A stretch of 64,000 nucleotides of DNA from Protea cynaroides (Eukaryota; Streptophyta; Magnoliopsida; Proteales; Proteaceae). The position numbers and the translations under genes are program-made. The notes beneath the pieces are model-generated. The model did not search any database, was not told where the DNA came from, and saw only the letters and a list, made by a program, of their open reading frames with translations. The stretch's first letter is position 1. Each line of letters starts with the position of its first letter. Location of the stretch: positions 50,916,914 to 50,980,913 of the forward strand of contig CM053267.1 in assembly GCA_028583415.1 (NCBI GenBank). The letters are read 5' to 3'. Positions 23,001 through 35,000 of the stretch are shown piece after piece.

Positions 23001-26000
23001 TGAAACTTTACATGATATCAGAGCCAGGATTTCACCATTTCCAGTCTCTATGTGTCTGTACTACGTACTACCACACATGCGGGGGCATGTTGGAAGGTGA
23101 ATCCCACTCCGACTATCAAATAGTTTACAGCCTTCTTATACACTTGGAAGTCCCTCCGCCTACTAGTTCGAACTTTTGGGATTGAAACTTTACAGACGCA
23201 CAGAGGGAGGTCATAATCCATAGTGGGATTGAGAACCTACTCTGATACTATGTAAATTTCCAACAAAGGTCGAACTATTAGGAAAAGGGTCTCATAGGTA
23301 TATAATGCGCCCGAAGGCGTCAATGGTAACCAATGTGGGACAATTCCCCCAACACTTCACTCACGCATTAGCAGAACAAAATTGCATACACATGCACAAA
23401 TGTACGAGGATCGAAACCTCGTGGAGCAGACAGAACCTACTCTAATACAATATAAAATATATATAAATTCCCAACCCAAAAGCTCATACTATAAGGTGAA
23501 GATAATTACAACTATAAGAGACGAACAAAGGCCTTAAGAGTAATTGATGTGGGACTATTCTCTCAACAGGTCAAAATTGTATACATGTGCACAAATGCAC
23601 GAGGATTGAGCAGCGGAAAGGACCTACTCTAATTTCCAACCCAAAAGCTCAAACTTTTAAATGGAGGCACTCGCAGGTATACAAAGATACCAAAGCCTCA
23701 TTCCCCTCCCATGTGGGTGGGTTGAAACCACCATAAACGGGAACGAATGCATGGAGAATGGTGGGAACCCACGGAAAAATAAAAAAAAACTTGATGGCAA
23801 GGTAGGATCACATCTCAATTTATGCCCAAACCTTGCTAGGGTAGGATCTTTCAATCAGCCCAATTCAAATTTAACCTTTAACAACAAACAAAAATTATTG
23901 ATTTAGACCAATAATTCCCCAACTTCAAATCTGACTATAAAAATGCTTCAAAATTTGGGATCCTTGAGATTTAGGATATAAGGAACAATATTCCAGAAGA
24001 TGACCATGATCCAACGGGTGGGATCGAAATCAATCTTGCCCGTAGGTCTCAAACAGGTATTTTAACAGAACTAGAATTGTTTAATAGTAGAAAAAATTAC
24101 TTATCTCCGAATCCAACCGTTGGAAGGTCTTCAAACTTGAAGGGGAAGTACTCTAGGATGTGCGTGATAACATACCCAAATTTGAAGATGATGCAACCAT
24201 GGATGAAAAGTTATGAATTTTCGAAAAAGCTATTATCATCTGAAAACGGGAATGAACAGATTGTGAGACTCAACCAAGATTTAATAATAAACTTTGGCCA
24301 ACTCTAGTGCCAGCATCTTCTTCCTCTTTATTTATAATGCTAAAAGGAAATGCAAAAGATAAAAGGAGTGGTTCCTAAAAGGAATGTCCAAAAATGAAAA
24401 AGAGAAACTTTCCTTTATAATTTTTAGGAAAGTTTCCAAAACAAATAACATCTACAACTGACTCATATGATAACTAATCTTAAGAAACAAAATAAATTTA
24501 GGAAACAAACTAATGACTAATTTTATAGAAATAAATCTAGCTTATTGAATTTAGGAAGAAGACAAAACTTTCTATAAATTTTGTAGCCACTGTTCACATG
24601 AACAATACTGCATGAACAGTGTTTATGGTTGTTGGTTTGATTTTGGCATTTTCTTTCCTTTGGTCTTCTTGCGTAACTTGGACTGCATCAAACTGCTATG
24701 ATACCATATAAATTTCTAACCTAGAAGCTTGAACCGTTAGGTAGAAGGACTCATGGGTATATAAAACGACCGAAGGCCCCAAGGGTAACCGATGTGGAAC
24801 TATTCTCCCAACTTTCATGAGATGAGTTTAAAGCAAAGAAGAATTTGCAAATCAGCTACCCATTTGCATGGAGTGTTTGGAATCCCAACATAGCTCTTTC
24901 TGAAGCAGCAGTTGGTTATGACCACTTTCCTTTTGTTATAGTTCTAAAATTTGGCGATTTTTGCAAAGAAGCGAAATGAAATCATTGTTGAAATCTACCA
25001 AAATTTCCAAAATTCCACCAAAATATTTTGGTTTCAACAGAAAGCAAAATGGGGGCAAAATCCAAAATTTCAAACCTTACCCTGTGTAGGTTAGGTTTTA
25101 AAGAACTGGAGATCTGCATCATTTGGGCCAAAAAGAGATCGTTTTTATGAGATGACTTTCAAGCAAAGCAGAATTTCAGCTGCCCATTTGCATGGACTAT
25201 TTGAAATCCCATTGTTGCTTTTTTATAAGCAGCAGTTGATTATGACAACTTCCCTTCGTAGGTTCTGAAGAACTGGAATCTGCATCACGCAGGCCAAAAG
25301 GAGATTGTTCGGAAATTTTATTATGAACGATTCTAGCTGGATTCAATAGGACTGGTTTCAGATGGGTATATGCTAGAAGGTAGAATAAAAAAATGTAGAA
25401 TAACATGAAAGACAGACAATATGAGGTTATGAAGGTGAAGTCAAATGTACCATTACTATCTCAACCTTACAACAAGAGGTACTGTTGGATACAGCAGAAA
25501 GGGGAAAGAGAGGAATAAAATAAAGGTGCTTAAGATTGCAAATTGCAAATTGCTCCAACTGGAGAACTGGACAAGGATAAACTCAGAAATAATGGTGAAA
25601 TAGGTAGTCAGGGTCTGAGAGGATATTTGGTTGAGGCCAAGCACTGTAGAACAGGGTTTAAGGCATGAGAAGGATGGAACAGATAAAATAGAAAGTCTAA
25701 AGACAGATCCTTCAAAGGGGCTGTCTCAGCAAGAAAAAAGAACTTAATTATTGTCCAAAGAAAGAAGTCATCCTTCCTTATATGAGTAAGCCTTCTTGAA
25801 GAAGCTAACAAGTAGCTTACTCAAAAAAAGTTAATCATTCCCAAGTTCTTCAGACTTCAGAAAATCAAATCTAAACCCACAAAAAATTAATTGAAGAAGT
25901 GTTTTGAAGGAACAGCCACTAAGAATTTTTGAGACTGGCGTTCGCTCTCCCAACATTCCTAATGTCATGGGGTTGTTTCAGAGATGGCATTTTTATGGGG

Positions 26001-29000
26001 AAAAAATTTAGGACATTGAAAAATGAAGATGGAAAGAGGGAAGCAAGGCTTTTTTTTCACTTAAAAAGGCCTTTTCTTTTCAGGAGTGTGCTAGAAAGCT
26101 GGGGCTCTTGATCCCATGGACAGAGGAAAAGACTATATCAAGATCAAGTTTGCAGTGAAGAACTGAAGATCATAAGGCCGTCAAGTCCACGCGGGTAGGT
26201 TTAGATTTAACTGAACGTATGTAGGTTGAAGAACTTCTTTGAGCAAGATTTCTTATAAACAGAGAACAGGAGAGAAGAAAATAAGAGATTTAGAAGAGAC
26301 TCCGTCTAGCAAAAGTTTCAGCAGAGAAAAAATTTGGGCAACACTCTATAAGCTTAACTTATTCATTTAAGATGGAATTCGGCGAACATTTCTAGGATTG
26401 TTCCAAATGGTGTTTCAATGATCCTTTAAAACTGAATTACACCGAAACCAAAGACAAGACTAATCTCCAAAATTATCTGAAAATCTACTAAACTAAGGGC
26501 TCATCTCAATCACTTTATCCTTTGCCATTTCAGAGGCATTACAGAAAGATAGTTCGAAGAATCAGATCTAATTCTGCAGCTGTTATCAGGGAACTTTTAA
26601 TTGTTGATGTTGTCATCCTTGATTTCCTAGATTGCAGGGGCATTACATGTAGCTACTTTTTCTAGGAACTGGAATAGGATAATCCATGACTTTTTAGTAA
26701 GGCTGGGTCATTCTAGCCCTATTTTATTTCCCCAAATACTCTGTCCCTTCTTGGTGAGAAGCGGCCTCCTCTCCAATAACTCTTATAGTCTTATCTATAA
26801 ATCTTAATCTTTCATTAGAAAGAAAGAGAAGAACTTAGTAGGGGAATACATGGTGGAAAACACTAATATCATCTACGAAGGCAATTACTAAAACAGAACA
26901 TGGCCTCAAGTATCTAAATCTAGAGTGAATTCCTCACAAAAATCAATAAATGGAATGAGAGAGTGAGAGAGGGAGGGAGAGATTGCATAAATGTGATGAA
27001 AAGCATCAACAAAAGCACCACATACAATACCTGTCCATGCACATCAGTAGCCAAACCAGTAGCCAAAGGCTCCACCTTTATCACAACATCTGCAAGATAT
27101 TCCATCTGTAAAATAAGCGTCGGGCCCATCAAGTCTGAATAAATGTCCTCATGATTAAGTACTACCAATGAGCAACCCTGTAGCAAGGTGAAATCAAACA
27201 ATAAAATTACTAAAAGGCACATGAAAAGATTGAAGTATACATGAAGGTCAATAACAACAGCTGAAACCTGGTCCAGTTCTTACCAGTTCTGAGGTCAACG
27301 TGTGACAGTAATGCAGAAAGTCTAGGACATTATTTGAAGCACCATTAGCAGCTACCTCCATAAGAGATAGATCATCAATCATAATGGTAATGCAGCTCTT
27401 GTTGTAATCAGGTGAGACACTAATAACTTCCAAAGCTTTTTGGATTTTCCCATACAAATCAAACACTCGATCATGAACGGTGTTTCCTACATCTCCATCT
27501 AGCCATGGATCAAGTTGACAAGAATTACTGTGATGCATTTAATGATATCCAAATGAAGTTCACAAGAACAATGAATTGGGAAGCTAAAGTAGGTTTTTAA
27601 TGTACTCTACTTTATCATGGGTTATCTACTTTTCCAGTAATCAATTGTTTACAAGCAGTCTTCTTAATGAGAGCTCAGGGCCGATGGTGGCCTCGCTTAG
27701 TACATAAGCTGATAAGACCTGTGGCAGATACAGTAGAGAGCAAGAAAAAGGAGCTTCTTAAGTAGACAGCAAAAACAAAACTGCCTCCCATGAGACAGAC
27801 AAGCCGCTCCCATTTCTTAAGGGACTCTAGAGCACTCCCCTGACCTACGCCCCAGGCATCCAGTTACCATTGCAGACCTCCACCACTTGCTTTTGCACTA
27901 TGGTTACGTACTATTATTCTTAGGGGCGTTTAAATATCGTACCTCTGATTTTTGAACTGCTGAGTTACTAAAGTAACTATTGATTTTTTCTTTTTTTAAA
28001 TATGTTGTTTTCTTTCTTTTCCTGTCTCATGTAGTGCTTCCTCCATGGAAATGGTTTCATGGTGGCTCTCTCTAGCATTTCGGTCATGTACATGAGAGCA
28101 GACAGAGCATCCGCAAAGTGATTCTTGTGAAGAGAGGGTCCCCGGAGGGAGGGGGGGGTGTCCAAAAGAGAAGAAGAAGGAAAGAGGGAAGTTTTCTTAC
28201 TCATATATATAATCACCATTGAGAAAGTTTGCAAAGACTTAACAGCATACAGGCTTTAGGGATTCCCTTACCAGAAATGCAACTTTTGGGGGCATATCAT
28301 ATATTTTATTGGGTAAAGTATATCTGGTCGGCCCAACCAGATAAGCTTATCTGGTCAGGCCAAAAGTCTGCTATGTTGCATGTCAGATGGGGCCAAATTT
28401 TTTTGTGGACAGGTAGACCTCAAGTTCCCTTGCCTATCGCTAAGATTTCAACCCAATTGGAATTGGCCAAGTGGCAAAATAAAGATTCAAATATCTAGGT
28501 TCAAGACAGGACTACGGGTGGATAAATGCCAATACATGGATAACTCAAAGTATATGGTTGCATCAACATACATGAGAGGGTATTTGATTGACCTTGAGTC
28601 TGGAATTTGACACATGGCTAATCCAGACACTGCTATTTCTATCCATTTGTTGGAACCGCTAAATCAAATGTACAAGGTTTGATTAAGATCAACAGCCACC
28701 CAGACGATTAGGTAGAGCCAAGGTTCAGAGTATCGGTATCGCGTATTTTATCGGTAGCTACTGATACAGATACAATAACTACCAATACGAGATGGCTGAT
28801 ACTTAAAATTTGGAGGACTCAGTTTCACTTCTCTCACATTTGATACCGACAAGATACTTATAAGTATCGTATCACTAGCTGCCAATATCGATACCGATAC
28901 AATACGATACTTAAAACCATATCTACTGCAACATGTTGTACAGAGCTTATTTTGAATTTGGTAATATATGCTCCATCGAAGTTAATTTGATACATATGAT

Positions 29001-32000
29001 CAGTATATGATTGGATGTAATTCAATTATTCAAAACAGCTTCTTTGAACGTTTAGGAACTTTATGGATGAGGATGGATGGCAATTCCCAGTCCATCTTGC
29101 CTAGCTTGCCTGATTGGATGTAATTCAATTATTCAAAACAGCTTCTTTGAACGTTTAGGAACTTTATGGATGAGGATGGATGGCAATTCCCAGTCCATCT
29201 TGCCTAGCTTGCCTGAACAAGAACAAGTTTATAAACTACCAAACATCAGGTTGCTCGGGGTAGCCAGATTGCTAACTGGACTGGGGTTTGAGCATGGATT
29301 CCAGACATGATAAGCGAGTGTATCCTCTCAATCCCAACCCAAACTCACTTCCAAACCAATCCAAGCTCTCCAAACAAACCAATTGCCAGATTAAGATATA
29401 TTTGTGAAAACATTATTTACATAGCTCAATGTAAACAAGCTCATATCTTCTTACCAAAAAATTAAAATAAAAGCTTACATCCATGTCCACTAGTATGAAC
29501 CAATGGAGGCGGCTGAACTCGTTAAACTGACCATTGATAGATAGAGTACCGAGTACCCCTTGGATTGTCTACATATCAAAATTTCATAATCCATCTCAAC
29601 CATACGGCTTACCATTTAATGTAATTTCTTGTGTTTTCTTTTTCTTTCTTTCTTTTCTTTTTTTCCTTGTGTTTTCACCATTAGGCTGCAAAGAGTTTCA
29701 ATTTTACTTTGATACTCAATTCCCCCCCCCCCTCTCTCTTGGGTTGTCACCAGTCTCATACAGACCAGCCCAATTATGAAGGGGTTGGGCTCAGGCATGC
29801 TTACCTCCTGCCCATTTAACATCAGGAGGATTCAACCAGGTCCCCCCCCCCCTCTTTTCCCTTCCACCCTCCCCACTCAAACTTTATAATGCAGTTGTAA
29901 TCACTTGCAGGCAAGCTAACCATTACAGCTGATCTTATTAGTTTCTAACAACAATAGTCTTGTGGTTTCCAGACAGCCTCAGCTATAGACAGTGTATTCA
30001 GAGGTCTGTTTATTGTTAGTGACTTAAGTGTTTGAAGTTCAAGAGTTCAAGAAATTCAAGTTTGTGTATGATAACATTTTCTTTTCCCTATCTTTTTCTT
30101 TTAGATTGTTTCTAAAGCATCTGATGGAAACAAGTAGCCAATTCCCAATAAACTACATGGCCTAATTAAACTTCGGAGTTGACAAGGTCGTGTACCTCAC
30201 AATCCTCCTAGCATCACTCCAAATGAATAATAGGAAGTAAATAGGATAACAAAAATAAACTTTTCATGGTCTTCTCACCTGGATAATCCAGCTTAAGCAT
30301 GTCAAATAAAAAGAATCTACCATTCTCCCTGTATGTAACCAAGTTGCAGCTCTGTTTCAACAATCATGCTTCATTTATGAGGAAGAAACCACAAAACTAT
30401 GGATCAACATGTATTTATGAATTTATAGCAAGATAAGTAACTAATAGATAACAAGTCCTAATAAAAAAAAGTCAAATATATTAACAAAATATGTATTCCC
30501 TAATAGAAAATCTAGAAACATTTGATAAAACCCACAAAAAATCAAACCAAAAAATCCTGATTGTTGGTAACATAAAAGAATATAATCAGGAGACATGAAA
30601 AGAAAATTTCATACTCTTATGTCCAGGGAAAAAAATTACAATGGATCAATATAAATATGTCAACTAGGAAAGTGAAATATTTGAATATCAATCTCATCAA
30701 TATCAATTGAATCACTTTTTCCTAATTTTAGGATAACGGGCCCTACTAATCCAGTCTAAACATAGTCACTAGGAGAAAATATAAAATAGAATAACAATCT
30801 TCTCCATAATAAACATGATATTAAATTAACTCATAACTGCAAAAAGCATTGCACTCGTAAAACAATTTTATAAAGTTGCAGAAAAGAAGGGGAAAAGAGA
30901 AACAACTATGCAGAGCATGGCAATTGGAAGGTGAAAGCTCATCACCCATCTCATCCAGGAAATTTTCAACTTAACCAACATTCTGAATGGGTTATAGCTT
31001 TGTACTCAAATCCAAATCCTATAGATCTGAAGGTGAACAATTAAGAAAAACAAAACTTCCAACTTGAGCAAAATACTGCAAGATGTCAATACCTCGAGCT
31101 AGCACACATGCAACTATAAGCTGAGATATGTTAAAATTAATGGTAATTGTTATGAGTAAACATAAACCCGCAAATGAACGCAAGACACGTGTAAAGTGAC
31201 CAGCGACTAGTCAACTAAAGTCAAAAGATCACCCCTTGAATGACCAGCCGACATGTGGACAGCAAGAAAAAGACTCATCAACAAGGGCAAAATAGAGAAG
31301 AAAAAAGGACAAAAGCGGGGCATTATCTATATTCAGAGGGGTAAAGACAGAATCACACCCCAAAGCCTCGCATGACGTCAGCAATAATTGCTAGTATAAA
31401 TACCCCAACCGCCAGAAGTCAAAAGAGGCCAATATTTGAGGAGCTTATCCCCCATGCTCTGACACCCTTTCTACTCAGCCTTGAACTGGTATTTACTATA
31501 ACCTTCCTACCCTACTTATCAACTAAAGGTCAGGCTTAACCCTGATTATCTGTAGCCTAGTATCCTAACTTTAGCATCGGAGAGGTCACGGCACACACAA
31601 GCCCGATCCCACCTTTGCCCTATTTATGTCATCTGCAGGTCGGACCCACAGTGGAAGACCGATGCGCGGATTCTAAAGGCAACAATAATCAAAGGATGTT
31701 AGATCTTTAATGAGTTTTCTAGCAATCTTTTATTTCCTTGCCCATGCAATGCTTTTCAAGCATCTTTCTTATCAGTTGAGGTAGGACAATGCTTGAGATT
31801 AAAGATCTTCATGCTACAGTATAGCAGAGGCTAAGGGAAACTCAACCATGGCTAGGTGATTGTCATTGACATAGGGAGTTTCAGAGTCCATGCCATGTCA
31901 TGTGATAATGACAATATCTTTACCTAGTAAATATCTGGTGCAGCCCAGGTCTACTTCAGAAAAGGGGGCCGAAAATCCTCCTCCATTGGGCCAGGCCCAA

Positions 32001-35000
32001 TTGACTAAGTACCGCCAGCTATTTCTAGCTGACAGCACTCAGCCTTCTTAGTTAGGATTGTTAGTAGTTAGTTTGAGTTTCCTAATTACTTATGACTCTA
32101 TTGTCATTGTTAGTTTCCTAATATATAGGCTAGAAAATTAGAAAGTCTCAATTACTTGGATACTAAGTTACTACTTTTCAGATTTAGAAACTTTCCTTTT
32201 GCATTGTATTAGAATCTTCCTATATTATAAAGGAGGTTAGCTTTTACTAAATTTATGTCTTTCCTATTTTATTTGTAAGATCTCAAGTTAAAAATAAGAG
32301 AGGAAGCAGGCTGGCGGCAGTAGAGTTTTTTCAGAAAAAATTAAAGAGTTAATTATTTCTGGTTGAGCCTCACCAGGTTGTGAGACTCAACCTCTTGTTC
32401 TTCTTTCTTCCTTGATATTTTGACTTTTGTTTTGAGTTACAAATATTCTACACTAGCTGGCGACATAGCTTACCTACAGATCAGTCAAGTTCTCTTGCTG
32501 AAATTGATACTAAGATCACAAAGTTATAGTTTACATTGCCCAGATCTGGTGCTACCAAGCTCAGACAGTTTTCGGGCCTTATAACTTCTTCAACTCTTTT
32601 CTGATATTCTTCAACTTTGGAAGGGTGTTCATAATTGTTATCAAAGACTTCTAAACCAAGTTTCATAAATTTCTGACGGCCAGATTTTGAGATAAGTAAT
32701 TTTCTCTATTACTTTTTTCTGCAGATTTTATATTGTACTGAATAGGGATCCTGTAGCAAAGAGGGATTATCAATTCCACAGTTTGCCGTTCCTTCCACTA
32801 AACAAATTGAAGATGTTCTTGACTCCAAGTATACAATGACTCGCAATGGTGGAGGTTACCAGTCATTTTTAATCAAGTGGAAAGGGCACCCACGTAGTGA
32901 CAGCACGTGGATACATGAAGATGACTTCAAGCGCATCAACCCGGACTTTTACGACCGTTACATGTCTTTCATCCATTCGTTGGAGATGAATGTTTCTAAA
33001 CCGGGGGGAGCTGATGCAACCCAGCTCTACTTCATAAAAAGGGGCCGAAAATCCTCCTCAATTGGTCCAGGCCCAATTGACTAAGTACCGCCAGCTATTT
33101 CTAGCCGACAACACTCAGCTTTCTTAGTTAGGATTGTTAGTAGTTAGTTTGAGTTTCCTAATTACCTATGACTCTATTGTCATTGTTAGTTTCCTAATAT
33201 ATAGGCTAGAAAGTTAGAAAGTCTCAATTATTTGGATACTAAGTTACTACTTTTCAGATTTGGAAAGTTTCCTTTTGCATTGTATTAGAACCTTCCTATA
33301 TTATAAAGGAGGTTAGCTTTTACTAAATTTATGTCTTTCCTCTGATAAAAAAAAAAAAGTGGAATCGCAGTATTGCATCAAGAATAAACATTCTCGAAGA
33401 ATAACCATGACAATGGTATCATGAAGCAAATGTACAATACAAGGGAGTGTTGGAAATGAGTCCATCAAATCTATATTAAATTGTTTAATATTGTTACTTT
33501 GCATGATAAATAATGGGCTGCAGTTGCCCTTAGTTTTTAACCTAAAAGTTATTCACAACTAAGGATAAAGCTGGAAATTTTGCTCACACATGACAACTAT
33601 GTGTTTTTGAGAATGGAAATTCCAAACACAAGTGTGAGTGTAAAGGGAAAAAAATTCTCACTAGTAGTAGTAGGTTACAATTGGTCCCCAAACCTAAGAG
33701 ATCCTTATTATTGCAGTGAGGAATTTATGGGTTTTGAGGTACTAACGGTTGATTAGTTGATGTCTCCCGGACTACACACAGTGCACCAATTCATGGTATT
33801 TACCTGTAGACAAAAGAGCTGCCCATCATGGAATTGGCTTTCCAAACATAGTGAATATCTAAAAAGAGAATGTTTTACCTTAAGATTCGATGAAATTTCA
33901 GATCCAATGCCATGTTTTGTAAATAGTTAAAATCGTATTAAAGTATAATAATTATTCTCCAAGGATTTTTAGAAACTGTTCTGATGTCCAATCAATAGTT
34001 CAAATTCTCTATATGAAACAATCCAACAGATTAAGGTGATGACAGTAATTATTTCCATGTTTGTTGGACTGCCATTCAAGATTGTACAATGGAGGGACTT
34101 GACTGTTAAAAACTTATTACCTTAGGGACATATGTGTGATACTTATATCTACTTTATAATGTCCTTTGATGCAAATATATTTAATTAAAAACTATAAATA
34201 TTATCATTTAAAAATTTTAAGTAGATTATTACCCAATGGAATTCCAACTCTAACCAATTTTAGCATCTAAGGAATTTTTGTAAATTAAAACTATGAATAA
34301 AGGGGAAGGGAGGAGAAAAAGAGGTATTCTACGCATGGTAGTTGCCCTACGTTTTTTTTCCTCTCCTTCTACTGAAATCGCATAAGCTTTCTCCCCTTTT
34401 CCTATGTGGGTTGAGAAATTAGGGTATTGAACCCTAAGGTGCTCGAGGAAGATTGTCTTCTTAACAGTTCATGCAAGAACCATCACGAAGATCATTGCTT
34501 GTTCTCTATTGCTGCTAGGTTGGACAAGAGTTGTATTCTCTAAGAGGTTTTGCACTTGTAACCATTGTCCTCCCCATATGATGAATTAAATACTCTAACA
34601 TACATGAGGCATAATCAAGGATTTATTTAACAGATTTTTTTTCCGGCCCTATTAATCAACGTGGGGCCTCATTAGCCCCTAAATTTAGCCTCCAAATCCA
34701 AAGATCAAAGGCTCTTCTTTCCATACAAAAAAACCCAACATAATCTCCTAATAAACCCTGCAACCCTTTGAGTTATGAACCGTAGCAATCCAACCAAATG
34801 TAGAAACGATCAAATTACTACCCAACATCCTTGTGGACCATTATTTAAGTTTTAAGATGACGAATAACATGTTTGTGATAATTTCCAAAGGAATCCATAG
34901 AGATGTATTTTATAAGATAAAATGTTCTAATGAGTGTGAGTTCAATCAACTTACAAGTTTTCTTAAGATGCGTTCATAGTGAGAGAAGGGTTGTGCAAAG

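Larger units (their letters stand above)
31936..33342 (+). mobile_element. Deleted Ty3/gypsy (chromovirus) element with two LTRs
   Basis: Direct repeats at 31936-32272 and 33012-33342 agree closely (starts TGGTGCAGCCCAGG and TGATGCAACCCAGC; shared 'ccgccagctatttctagc' and 'tatattataaaggaggttag'). The first repeat appears to continue to about 32452. The second breaks off at 'ctttcct', followed by 'ctgataaaaaaaaaaaag', so its 3' part is missing and replaced by an A-run. Only about 560 bp of interior remain, ending in the integrase chromodomain. It lies within ELP6 intron 1 in antisense orientation to the gene. Confidence 0.8.
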
